Assembly: GCA_015295885.1 (NCBI GenBank)
Contig: DVEE01000438.1
Coordinates: 1-26,275 of the forward strand
DNA: 26,275 nt
Source: Leptolyngbyaceae cyanobacterium M65_K2018_010
GTDB taxonomy: Bacteria > Cyanobacteriota > Cyanobacteriia > Phormidesmidales > Phormidesmidaceae
Reading direction: 5' to 3'
Part shown: positions 8,761-16,288 of the stretch, in pieces
Position numbering within the stretch: the first letter of the stretch is position 1
Layout of the letters: each line of letters starts with the position of its first letter
The notes under the pieces: generated by a model
Told to the model about the DNA's origin: nothing
Seen by the model: the letters and a program-made list of their open reading frames with translations, nothing else
Databases searched by the model: none
Translations under genes and position numbers: made by a program

Positions 8761-9885
8761 ATGAGCTTGCGATCGCGCCCTTGCCGTAGACAGTTTCTCC
8801 ACGGTGCCGCCGCCACCCTATCCACCCTGGCCCTGGCTAATTGCCAACGCTCTAGACCCCTTAGCTCGCCGGTCAGCCCTGGGGCAACCGAATCAACGGT
8901 GACGGACCGTAACCCACCGCTCTACCTTTACACCTGGGCAGACTATGCCGATGAGGATCTGTTCGATCGGTTCACCCAGGCCACCGGCATCAAGGTTGTT
9001 GGGCAGACCTACGATGCCAACGAGGTCATGCTCACCAAACTGCAGACCGGGGCAGGTCAGCAGTTTAGTATTCTCTATCCCTCGGACTATATGGTGCAGC
9101 AGATGGTCGATCTGGATTTGCTGACCCGGCTGGATCATGACCGGCTACCCCGGCTGGCCGATCTACGTAGCCCCTGGCAAAATCCAGTCTATGACCCCAA
9201 CAACGCCCACAGCGTACCCCTGAGTTGGGGCACCACCGGTTTAATTTACGACACCACCCAGATCGACCCTGGTCCTACGGACTGGGACTTTCTATGGGAC
9301 TCCCCAAGCACCCTGGCGGGTAAACTCACCCTCCTCGACGATATGCGGGAAACCCTAGGGGCGGCCCTGCATGCCTTGGGCTATTCCTACAATGCCACGG
9401 ACCCCAACCAGATCAGGGCGGCCTTTGATCGCTTACAGATCCTCAAACCAGCCATCGCCGCCTTTCAGAGCTTTGGCTGGGAAAATCAACTGCTGGCTGG
9501 AGATTTGGCCCTCTGCATGACCTATTCCCACCTGGGTAATGCCCTGCCGGCGGAGCATACTCACCTCAAGTATGTGATTCCCCGCTCCGGCAGCTCGCTC
9601 TGGACCGATACTATGGTCATTCCCAAAACGGCTCCTAACCCCGAGGCCGCCTATGCCTGGTTAAATTTTATGCTGGAGCCTGAAAATGCGGCCTTTGCTG
9701 TGGGTAAGTTGGGTTTTGCTACCCCCAGCCAAGCGGCCTTTGAGCTATTATCCCCAGAGTTGCAGCAGCGCGAAACCCTGTTTCCCCCTGAGTCGGTGCT
9801 GGCTAAATGCGAAGGGATTGCGCCCCTAGATCCTGCCAGCAGCGCCCTCTTCGATCGCTACTGGACCGAGCTCACCAGCAGCTAG
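8761..9885 (+). CDS. potD: Polyamine ABC transporter substrate-binding protein (PotD-like), Tat-type lipoprotein signal
   Basis: A 374-residue family 1 solute-binding protein that closely follows E. coli PotD. Shared stretches are YLYTWADY (PotD NWTEY), TGIKVVGQTYDANEVMLTKL, DPNNAHSVPLSWGTTGL, LLDDMRETLGAALHALGYSYNATDP, and LWTDTMVIP, where the W and D bind the polyamine amine in PotD. The ligand-site Glu of PotD WTEY is Asp here, and one aromatic wall residue is Tyr (CMTYSH) instead of Trp. The N-terminus is CRRQFLHGAAATLSTLALANC: a twin-arginine pair at 9-10 and a possible lipidated C28, although Asn at -1 of the lipobox is unusual. The ATG at 8761 has AGGGA a few bases upstream and gives this signal peptide. 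The frame extends upstream to 8548 without family sequence. No potABC genes lie nearby, and it converges on dnaE-c. Confidence 0.9.
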   Translation: MSLRSRPCRRQFLHGAAATLSTLALANCQRSRPLSSPVSPGATESTVTDRNPPLYLYTWADYADEDLFDRFTQATGIKVVGQTYDANEVMLTKLQTGAGQQFSILYPSDYMVQQMVDLDLLTRLDHDRLPRLADLRSPWQNPVYDPNNAHSVPLSWGTTGLIYDTTQIDPGPTDWDFLWDSPSTLAGKLTLLDDMRETLGAALHALGYSYNATDPNQIRAAFDRLQILKPAIAAFQSFGWENQLLAGDLALCMTYSHLGNALPAEHTHLKYVIPRSGSSLWTDTMVIPKTAPNPEAAYAWLNFMLEPENAAFAVGKLGFATPSQAAFELLSPELQQRETLFPPESVLAKCEGIAPLDPASSALFDRYWTELTSS

Positions 9886-9960
9886 ATGGCCTGCTCTAGC
9901 CCTGCGAGGCTGGCCTGAATGGCCGCAAGTAGGGGGGGCAATTAGGTAGAAGCGGCAGGT

Positions 9961-9975
9961 GGGGGCGCAGCCCCC
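9961..9975. repeat. Perfect GC hairpin between convergent genes
   Basis: GGGGGC-GCA-GCCCCC forms a 6-bp perfect stem with a 3-base loop. It sits between the stop codons of potD (plus) and dnaE-c (minus). It is followed by AAAATCCCC on the plus strand, so it lacks a U-tract in either direction and is not a canonical intrinsic terminator. It could still protect or separate the two convergent 3' ends. Confidence 0.5.
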
Positions 9976-10022
9976 AAAATCCCCTTTGACAATTCAGCGG
10001 AATCGATTACGTAGCATCGAGT

Positions 10023-11378
10023 TTAGGCACTAATCAACGGCGTGGCCTTAGCTTTGAAGTCTGCCTTGATCAAGGCAGTCACCGCCGCTTCCGGATCTTG
10101 GACACGGAATTGAGCCCCCAACCGCACAAACTGGCGTTGCTGCCTCCCTCCAATGACGGCAATCACGGGGACCCGGGCGTACTTAGGGTCCTCTCCCTGG
10201 TTGTTGCGAATGACATTGCGGAGTCGGTGCTGCTGTTCAATGTCCCCAGCCCAGTTCGGGTCGAGCTCGACCATCACCATGCGCACCGCTTCAATTGGCT
10301 CAGCGTCGTCAATGATGAACTGCACCCGGTCGTCCCGACGATCTACCTTGCCCCAGATCATCAGCCGGCGATCGGCGGCAATATGCTGGCCAATGCGTTC
10401 AAAGGACTTGGGAAAGACCACGGCTTCCGCCTGACCGGTCAAATCCTCAAGCTGAACGATGGCCATCCGATCTCCCTTCTTAGTGATCACCGGCTTTACC
10501 CCCGCGAGCAGAACAATCGCGCTGAGGGTGACATTATCCGGTTGCTCCTGCAGTTCTGCCAGGTTAATCGGGGCTAGGATTTTGGCCGGACGCTGCACGG
10601 CCTTGAGGGGATGATCGGAAATGTAGAAGCCCAGAATTTCCTTTTCCTGCCGAAGTTTTTCCTGGGGGTCAAAGTCGGCTACGGGCGCAGCTTTGGGGGC
10701 GGTCTCGTAACCGTTGGTAGCCGTGGTGGTGGGCTGGGCATCGCCTCCGCCTAGGATCATGTCGAACAGATTGCCCTGACCAATTTCTCGATCCCTGGCG
10801 CGACCCTGGGCCCAATCTATGACCAGATCTAGATCCTGCATAAGCTGATGGCGATTGGGCTCCAGGGGGTCCAGAGCACCGGAAAGAATCAGGGACTCTA
10901 AGGCTCGCCGGTTGACCGCATGCAGATCGACGCGATCGCACAGCTCCGCCAGGGACTTAAAGGGCCCATCCGCCTCCCGTGCCTGCAGAATACACTCAAT
11001 CGCCCCCAGCCCCACATTCCGTACCGCTGACAGGCCAAACAAGATGCTGTTGCCCTCGGGGGTAAAGTCCACCATGGATCGGTTGATATCGGGCGGCAGC
11101 ACCTCAATACCCATGGCAATGCAGTTGGCGATGTGCATCTGCACCTTGTCCTGGTCGCCGCTGTTGGAGGTCAGCAGGGCGGCCATATACTCTACCGGGT
11201 AGTTGGCCTTTAGGTAGGCGGTTTGGAAGGTGACAAAGCCGTAGGCGGTGGAGTGGGACTTGTTGAAGCAGTTAGAGGCTACCTGGCCCCCGGCCAGCAA
11301 AAAGTTGTGGTCGTGGGCCACCCCAATATCGTAGACCGGCTGCACTCCCAAAGACTGACGGCTAAGGATCTTGGCCAT
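10023..11378 (-). CDS. dnaE: DNA polymerase III alpha subunit, C-terminal half with N-terminal split-intein fragment (DnaE-c)
   Basis: A 451-residue product of the naturally split cyanobacterial dnaE. Residues 1-36 (MAKILSRQSLGVQPVYDIGV through GQVASN) are the C-terminal intein piece. They have the block-F pattern YDIGVAHDHNF and end in Asn36. Cys37 (CFNKSHSTAYG) is the +1 nucleophile of the C-extein, so protein trans-splicing with DnaE-N/IntN (encoded elsewhere) should rebuild the polymerase. The C-extein of about 415 residues covers the end of the polymerase core, a helix-hairpin-helix region (about 115-170), an OB fold (about 283-360) and the C-terminal domain. The reading frame also has a TTG at 11393. 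I chose the ATG at 11378 because it matches known IntC starts and has GGAG nine bases upstream. Confidence 0.96.
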   Translation of the reverse strand: MAKILSRQSLGVQPVYDIGVAHDHNFLLAGGQVASNCFNKSHSTAYGFVTFQTAYLKANYPVEYMAALLTSNSGDQDKVQMHIANCIAMGIEVLPPDINRSMVDFTPEGNSILFGLSAVRNVGLGAIECILQAREADGPFKSLAELCDRVDLHAVNRRALESLILSGALDPLEPNRHQLMQDLDLVIDWAQGRARDREIGQGNLFDMILGGGDAQPTTTATNGYETAPKAAPVADFDPQEKLRQEKEILGFYISDHPLKAVQRPAKILAPINLAELQEQPDNVTLSAIVLLAGVKPVITKKGDRMAIVQLEDLTGQAEAVVFPKSFERIGQHIAADRRLMIWGKVDRRDDRVQFIIDDAEPIEAVRMVMVELDPNWAGDIEQQHRLRNVIRNNQGEDPKYARVPVIAVIGGRQQRQFVRLGAQFRVQDPEAAVTALIKADFKAKATPLISA

Positions 11379-11387
11379 GCTCTGATA

Positions 11388-11391
11388 CTCC
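11388..11391 (-). promoter_or_regulatory. Shine-Dalgarno of dnaE-c
   Basis: GGAG on the minus strand, nine bases before the ATG at 11378. It decides the start in favour of the intein-type N-terminus over the upstream in-frame TTG, which would itself overlap this GGAG. Confidence 0.6.
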
Positions 11392-11762
11392 AATGATTGC
11401 CTAGTCTAAACCTATCCAGGCTGGGTGAACCGCTAGTTTAACAGGGATTTGCTGGAGCGCTGTGGGACTTTAGTTTTTTCGGTTGGCAACGGATTGATCC
11501 CATGGCCCATAGGTTCAGCACATGACGCTAGAAAGGACTCTTCTTCTACGTCGGGGATGCGAGGGCGGGGGTGGCCATAAGCGACTGCTCAAACTAAAGC
11601 CGATACGACGCAAGCCCTCGACGGCCAGTAACAAATAACACCTGCCCTAGGGCCAGAGCGGCCAATTACCGATGCAGGATTTAAGCAACTGGCATTAAAT
11701 TAAAAGACGCCAGATCAGTACGCATGAACTTAAAGCCTGGGTCAGGGAGATTGCTCGTCGCT
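11392..11762. other. Divergent intergenic region dnaE-c / lipoprotein, no gene seen
   Basis: About 370 bases between divergent genes. I see no tRNA and no convincing ORF. A near-match inverted pair (GGACTTTAGTTT near 11465 and AAACTAAAGCC near 11591) spans about 125 bases and could reflect a structured RNA, but the evidence is weak. The AT-rich stretch CATTAAATTAAAAG at 11692-11705 may belong to the promoter of the plus-strand lipoprotein gene. Confidence 0.4.
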
Positions 11763-12239
11763 ATGGAAGGGTTACGGAGGAAAAGGGTATGGGTTTGGAG
11801 TCTGGCTCTCGGCATCCTCAGTGGAGTGGTGGGTTGCAGTAACCCCAGGGGAACCCTGCCCCCCCGCAATGTCAACCTGTACCAGGAATGGTCACTACAA
11901 CCCGGTGACAAGTTGGCGGGCTATCTCGTGCAGAGTGGGCTGGGGGATGTGGCCATCGACCTCAAGGGAAATCGCGTGTTCATGCCCTTTGACGGCCAGG
12001 TACAAAGCTCAGCCGGTCAGGCCGATTGGTGTGTGATTGTGTCTAGCCCCGATGTACCCGCCTATCTATTTCGGCTCTGTGGCTTAAAGCAGCCAAAACT
12101 GGGGGATCTGAACCAGGGGGATAGCATTGGTCGGGGGGATGTGATTGCCTTTGCTACTATGCGGCGCCAAGCTGACGGTACCTGGGCCATGGTAGAACCC
12201 GCCAAGGAACTGATTGCCCAGTTTCTGGGCGGATCCTGA
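11763..12239 (+). CDS. Small lipoprotein, possible M23/biotinyl-like beta-barrel fold, function unknown
   Basis: A 158-residue protein with a clear lipoprotein signal: basic n-region (EGLRRKR), hydrophobic core (VWVWSLALGILSGVVG) and lipobox VVGC with C25. It should be anchored on the periplasmic side of a membrane. The mature part contains FMPFDGQV, YLFRLCGL, LGDLNQGDSIGRGDVIAFATMRR and VEPAKELI. That pattern of 'G-x-V ... G-D-x-I-x-x-G-D' resembles the beta-barrel of M23 peptidases or lipoyl-type domains, but no HxxxD/HxH zinc ligands are visible, so peptidase activity is not supported. An upstream in-frame ATG at 11724 would add 13 residues. I prefer 11763 because the signal peptide is then standard and GGAG lies 13 bases upstream. 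It converges on nblA. Confidence 0.75.
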   Translation: MEGLRRKRVWVWSLALGILSGVVGCSNPRGTLPPRNVNLYQEWSLQPGDKLAGYLVQSGLGDVAIDLKGNRVFMPFDGQVQSSAGQADWCVIVSSPDVPAYLFRLCGLKQPKLGDLNQGDSIGRGDVIAFATMRRQADGTWAMVEPAKELIAQFLGGS

Positions 12240-12283
12240 GATCGCCTAGTTCCTTACTCCCTCTGCTTAGGTACCCGGGGTAA

Positions 12284-12490
12284 CTAATACTCAGCGGTGC
12301 GGCTGTAGTCCTGACCAATACCCCAAGCCTCTTTGAGGATGTCTCGAAAGGTGTTGGCTTGAATAGCCATGGTTTCTCGCAACCGAATTAAGAGCTCCTG
12401 GGCTTCTTCCAAGGACAAATTGCGGACCTGATCCTCAAATAGCCGCAGCTCAAATTGCTGTTCGAGGGATAGCTGCTCTCTCGATTCCAT
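12284..12490 (-). CDS. nblA: NblA-family phycobilisome degradation protein
   Basis: A 68-residue protein with the full NblA pattern: LSLEQQFELRLFEDQVRNLS, then EEAQELLIRLRETM, then FRDILKEAWGI. This forms the two-helix protein that, by family knowledge, binds phycobiliproteins and hands them to Clp protease during nutrient starvation. The C-terminal ILKEAWGI matches the region implicated in phycobilisome binding. A tail of about 10 residues (QDYSRTAEY) follows the usual end. The reading frame can start at a GTG at 12517, but ATG 12490 has a good AGGAG eight bases upstream. The upstream DNA (12535-12570) is AT-rich, as expected for a regulated promoter. I did not find a convincing NtcA box (GTA-N8-TAC). 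It is divergent from crtD. Confidence 0.9.
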   Translation of the reverse strand: MESREQLSLEQQFELRLFEDQVRNLSLEEAQELLIRLRETMAIQANTFRDILKEAWGIGQDYSRTAEY

Positions 12491-12498
12491 AGGGCTCT

Positions 12499-12503
12499 CT
12501 CCT
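12499..12503 (-). promoter_or_regulatory. Shine-Dalgarno of nblA
   Basis: AGGAG on the minus strand, eight bases before the ATG at 12490. It supports this start over the upstream GTG. Confidence 0.65.
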
Positions 12504-12743
12504 GGTGGCTTGACCACCGAACATCCATGAACTCAATGTAACATATTGTTAATTTTTTGTGTTTTCGACAAGTTGTTGTGGTTCTCCTGCCGCGTAGCCC
12601 CATCAGGCCCCCTGAGTTCTCTCTAGCAGGGCAATGGGCGGGACTCCCCTGCTGTCCAGCGAGCCCAAGTTATGCTCCCTGCAGTTCAGCCATGGCTGCA
12701 GGACTGGGCTAAACTGAGACTATTGTTAAGGAATGTAAAGGCC

Positions 12744-14252
12744 ATGGCTAGCCCTTTGGCGGTAGGTGGCAACCAGGTTGTGGTGATTGGCGCGGGCATA
12801 GGAGGGTTGACGGCAGCGGCTTTACTGGCCCGGCGCGGCTACCCGGTCAAGGTGTTTGACCAGGCCCTTGTGCCCGGGGGGTGTGCGTCTACCTTTAAGC
12901 GGCGAGGGTTTACCTTTGATGTGGGCGCCACCCAGGTGGCGGGGTTAGAGCCGGGGGGCATCCACCATCAAATTTTTGAGACCCTAGGGATGCCTCTGCC
13001 CGAGGCGTCCCCCTGTGATCCGGCCTGCGCGGTTTTTCTGCCTGGGGAAACCGAACCCATTAACGTCTGGCGCGACCCGATCGCCTGGCAGCAGGAGCGG
13101 CAACGGCAGTTCCCGGGCAGCGACCCGTTTTGGCAATTGGTGAAGACTCTGTTTCAGGCCGGTTGGCGGTTCCAGGGGCGATCGCCAGTGCTACCGCCCC
13201 GCAATCTTTGGGATCTGGGTCGCCTCCTGCAGGCGCTACGACCGGATACCTTGGTCACGCTGCCTTACACCTTTGCAACCGTAGGGCAGGTATTGAGACA
13301 GTTGGGCTTGGCCAGCGATCTCCGCCTGAAAACTTTTTTGGACCTGCAACTCAAGCTTTATTCCCAGGTGGAGGCAGAGGAAACTGCCATGCTCTACGCT
13401 GCCACAGCCCTGAGCGTATCCCAGGCCCCGCAGGGATTGTTTCATCTGCAGGGCAGTATGCAAGGGTTGAGCGATCGCCTGGAAAAAGCCCTGGTTCGGG
13501 ATGGGGGGCTGTTGCAAATGCGCCATCGGGTCCAGCGGATCCACACCCAGGCCGGGCGAGTGGTGGGGGTGACCGTGGAAAACTCCAAAACCGGTCGAAC
13601 TTGGGTTGAACCGGCCAATCATGTGATCGCCAATGTCACGGTGCAAAATTTGGTGGAGTTATTGGGCGACCAAATGCCCCAGGGCTACCGACGGCGGGTG
13701 GCGGAGTTGCCCCCCAGCAGCGGCGCCTTTGTAATTTATCTGGGAGTTGAGGCCGCTGCCATACCACCGGACTGCCCACCCCACCTGCAATTCTTCTACC
13801 ACTACGATGGTCCCATCGGCGATAACAACTCCCTGTTTGTTTCGGTCAGCCGGCCTGGGGACGGCCGGGCCCCGGCGGGGCAGGCTACCATCATTGCCTC
13901 CACCTTCACCGATGTAGCCCCCTGGTGGCACACTACCGACTACCCAGCCCTAAAACAGACCTACCTGGAGGGAGCCATCCAACGGCTGTCCAGCTACTTC
14001 GACCTTTCCCCTGGCCATCTGATCCACGTTGAGGCCGCCACCCCCCGCACCTTTGCCCGCTACACCGCTCGCCAGCAGGGCATCGTCGGCGGGCTGGGCA
14101 TGCGGGTCAGCAGCTATGGTCCCTTTGGCTTTGCCAACCGTACCCCCATCGCGGGCCTGTGGCTGGTGGGGGATTCTACCCACCCTGGCGAAGGAACCGC
14201 GGGGGTGAGCTATTCAGCCCAAACGGTGGTCGAGCAGATTGCGGCGGCCTAG
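12744..14252 (+). CDS. crtD: Carotenoid C-3',4' desaturase-like FAD oxidoreductase (CrtD type)
   Basis: A 502-residue phytoene-desaturase-family flavoprotein. The N-terminal dinucleotide fold is VVVIGAGIGGLTAAALLARRGYPVKVFDQ (GxGxxG at 16-21). It is followed by the family PGG motif in VPGGCASTFKRRGFTFDVGATQ. The C-terminal FAD motif is GLWLVGDSTHPGEGTAGVSYSAQ. The sequence AGLEPGGIHHQIF, with CDPACAVFLPGE, agrees with my memory of cyanobacterial CrtD (myxoxanthophyll pathway) rather than CrtH carotene isomerase, which reads PGGSAGYFEREGYRFDVGASMIFGFGD. The substrate assignment is therefore by family resemblance. The frame extends upstream to 12672. The ATG at 12744 is chosen because the family begins just before the GxGxxG and AAGGA lies upstream. 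Confidence 0.82.
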   Translation: MASPLAVGGNQVVVIGAGIGGLTAAALLARRGYPVKVFDQALVPGGCASTFKRRGFTFDVGATQVAGLEPGGIHHQIFETLGMPLPEASPCDPACAVFLPGETEPINVWRDPIAWQQERQRQFPGSDPFWQLVKTLFQAGWRFQGRSPVLPPRNLWDLGRLLQALRPDTLVTLPYTFATVGQVLRQLGLASDLRLKTFLDLQLKLYSQVEAEETAMLYAATALSVSQAPQGLFHLQGSMQGLSDRLEKALVRDGGLLQMRHRVQRIHTQAGRVVGVTVENSKTGRTWVEPANHVIANVTVQNLVELLGDQMPQGYRRRVAELPPSSGAFVIYLGVEAAAIPPDCPPHLQFFYHYDGPIGDNNSLFVSVSRPGDGRAPAGQATIIASTFTDVAPWWHTTDYPALKQTYLEGAIQRLSSYFDLSPGHLIHVEAATPRTFARYTARQQGIVGGLGMRVSSYGPFGFANRTPIAGLWLVGDSTHPGEGTAGVSYSAQTVVEQIAAA

Positions 14253-14298
14253 GGGGGGAGAATCCCTAAATTTTGAATGCTCCCTTCCCTCCTGTGCC

Positions 14299-15723
14299 CT
14301 AAACCTTCACCGGTGCCTTACCCCACTCGGTATGGAACACACCTTCTTTATCCACCCGCTCGTAGGTGTGGGCCCCGAAGTAGTCGCGCTGGGCCTGGGT
14401 GAGGTTTTGGGGCAGGCGATCGCGGCGGTAGCTATCGAAGTAATCCAAGGAGGCGCTAAAGGCGGGTACGGGAATCCCCGTGTGGGCCGCTAAAGCAATC
14501 ACCTCCCGCCAGGCCCCTTGCCGATCCAGAATGGTTTGCTTGAATTCTGGGGCTAAGAGCAGGTTGGGCAGGCTGGGGTTTTCATCGAAGGCGTGCTTGA
14601 TTTTATTTAAAAAGCCGGCTCGAATGATACAGCCCCCTTTCCAGATCCGGGCGGTTTCTCCCAGGTTAATGTCGTACTCAAAGGCTTTTGACGCCGTGCC
14701 AATCAGCGCCATGCCCTGGGCGTAGGAGCAAATCTTAGAGCAGTACAGGGCGTCACGGATTTTGTTCACCATAGCCTTTAGGTCACCATCAAACTGCGCC
14801 AAGGGACCGCTGAGTTCCTTGGAGGCAGCGACCCGTTCGGCCTTAATGGAGGACATAATTCGGGCGTTGACGGCGGCGGTGATGGTGGGAATACCGACCC
14901 CCAACTCCAGGGCACTCATCACCGTCCAGCGGCCAGTTCCCTTTTGGCCGGCCGCATCTAAAATCAGCTCAACCAGAGGTTCCCCGGTTTCGGGGTCAAT
15001 ATTGGTGAAGATGTCCGTGGTAATTTCGATTAGGTAGGAGTTCAGTTCCTCGGTTTCGTTCCATGCCGCAAACACTTCGTAGAGCTGGTTGTGGTCGAGA
15101 CCGAGGACGCTCTTCATCAAGTCGTAGGCTTCAGCAATTAACTGCATATCGCCGTACTCGATGCCGTTGTGAACCATCTTGACGTAGTGGCCAGCCCCCC
15201 GGGGGCCGATGTAGGTGACGCAGGGACCGTCATCAACCTGGGCGGCGATTTTCCTCACAATCGGCTCGATGGAATCGTAGGCGGCGCGAGTGCCGCCGGG
15301 CATTAGGCTAGGACCATTGAGGGCGCCCTCTTCACCACCGCTCACCCCCATGCCGATAAACCGCAGGCCGGTGGATTCCATTTCCTTGGTGCGGCGCTCG
15401 GTATCTTCGTAGAGGGAGTTACCGCCGTCAATGATCATGTCTCCCTCTTGTAGCAGGGGACGCAGTTGATCCATCACTGCGTCTACTGCTCCCCCGGCCT
15501 TGACCATCAGCAGAATGCGGCGGGGGCGCTCTAGGGATTCGACGAACTCCTCTAAACTGTAGGTCGGCTTGATGTTTTTACCCTGGGCCCGTCTTTCCAT
15601 GAAGCTCCGAGTGACCTCGCCAGTGCGGTTGTAAACCGCAACCGGAAATCCATTGCGTTCCACATTTAGGGCCAGGTTCTCACCCATCACGGCCAGGCCA
15701 ATTACACCAAAACTCTGTGCCAT
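14299..15723 (-). CDS. gnd: 6-phosphogluconate dehydrogenase (decarboxylating)
   Basis: A 474-residue enzyme of the oxidative pentose phosphate pathway. It oxidises 6-phosphogluconate to ribulose 5-phosphate and CO2 with NADP, which in cyanobacteria supplies NADPH in the dark. The N-terminus MAQSFGVIGLAVMGENLALN carries the GxGxxG-type fold, followed by YNRT. IIDGGNSLYEDTERR and GHYVKMVHNGIEYGDMQLI contain the catalytic Lys and Asn/Glu residues. The signature LDAAGQKGTGRWTVMSALELGVGIPTI is complete. The C-terminal tail (YERVDKEGVFHTEW) matches the substrate-closing tail of the dimer. The frame extends upstream to 15795, but ATG 15723 gives the conserved N-terminus and a GAGAAAGA leader. It is convergent with crtD (46-base gap). 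Confidence 0.96.
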   Translation of the reverse strand: MAQSFGVIGLAVMGENLALNVERNGFPVAVYNRTGEVTRSFMERRAQGKNIKPTYSLEEFVESLERPRRILLMVKAGGAVDAVMDQLRPLLQEGDMIIDGGNSLYEDTERRTKEMESTGLRFIGMGVSGGEEGALNGPSLMPGGTRAAYDSIEPIVRKIAAQVDDGPCVTYIGPRGAGHYVKMVHNGIEYGDMQLIAEAYDLMKSVLGLDHNQLYEVFAAWNETEELNSYLIEITTDIFTNIDPETGEPLVELILDAAGQKGTGRWTVMSALELGVGIPTITAAVNARIMSSIKAERVAASKELSGPLAQFDGDLKAMVNKIRDALYCSKICSYAQGMALIGTASKAFEYDINLGETARIWKGGCIIRAGFLNKIKHAFDENPSLPNLLLAPEFKQTILDRQGAWREVIALAAHTGIPVPAFSASLDYFDSYRRDRLPQNLTQAQRDYFGAHTYERVDKEGVFHTEWGKAPVKV

Positions 15724-16159
15724 AAATCTTTCTCGGTAACTGTTCTCTCGAAAAGGCGGCGCCCTAGTTTTTTGGGCCGATGCGTACCTGATCAACCATC
15801 GGACCAGGGGATTAATGGAGGATTAACGTCAAGCCGAAGGAAGTCAATCTGTCAACAGAGTAAACAACTTTTTAGGGAAGGCTCGGCTCCAAAAGGTTTT
15901 CTTTAGGTGAAGCGGGTGCCGGCCAAGCCACCCTAACTGGGCTGGACCTTACCAGGGAGAGCGTTCTATCTCCGGTTGAGATGGCCTAGCCGGGCGGCCA
16001 TCCCCCTCCAGACTGGGGCCCTAGCCCCCTTGGCCCAACCTCGGCCTCGCCGTTGAGGCGGGGTTTGCCGGGCACCGAAAACCTTTGAAATACCTTTACA
16101 AACCCCTTATTACTTCTTCATCGTCCCTCCCCTATTCTGGTTTTAGCCGTAAGGCACCT
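15724..16159. other. Intergenic region upstream of gnd
   Basis: About 435 bases with no convincing long gene. On the minus strand, three TTGAC-containing hexamers (15827-15855) lie upstream of gnd, but none has a good -10 at standard spacing. A 7-bp GC stem (CCTCGCC/GGCGGGG, 16045-16063) followed by TTT is terminator-like but short. The stretch 16085-16145 is relatively AT-rich and may carry the promoter for the following plus-strand genes. Confidence 0.4.
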
Positions 16160-16288
16160 ATGGCAAATCCCCTATACAGAACCTTCTATAAACTTCCTGC
16201 GGTGGCCCTGCTCTTTGGAGTGGGGCCACTGTGCTTGGGAATGGAGTACACTGCTGGGGTGTTTCGGCAGGTGCACTATGGATGCTAG
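16160..16288 (+). CDS. Possible 42-aa membrane microprotein
   Basis: A short frame of 42 residues beginning MANPLYRTFYKLPAVALL, with one hydrophobic segment (about 13-28) flanked by basic residues. AAGG lies five bases before the ATG. The stop codon overlaps the start of the pentapeptide-repeat gene by 11 bases, a layout compatible with translational coupling. I recognise no homologue. It could also be an untranslated leader. Confidence 0.3.
   Translation: MANPLYRTFYKLPAVALLFGVGPLCLGMEYTAGVFRQVHYGC

Noticed and set aside
9961..9975. Bidirectional intrinsic terminator for potD and dnaE-c
   Set aside because: The stem is perfect, but neither strand has a following U-tract, so it is reported only as a hairpin.
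11392..11762. Possible structured RNA (6S, SRP or other) in the dnaE-c/lipoprotein gap
   Set aside because: Only a near-match inverted pair 125 bases apart. No conserved 6S, SRP (GGAA tetraloop) or tRNA elements were found.
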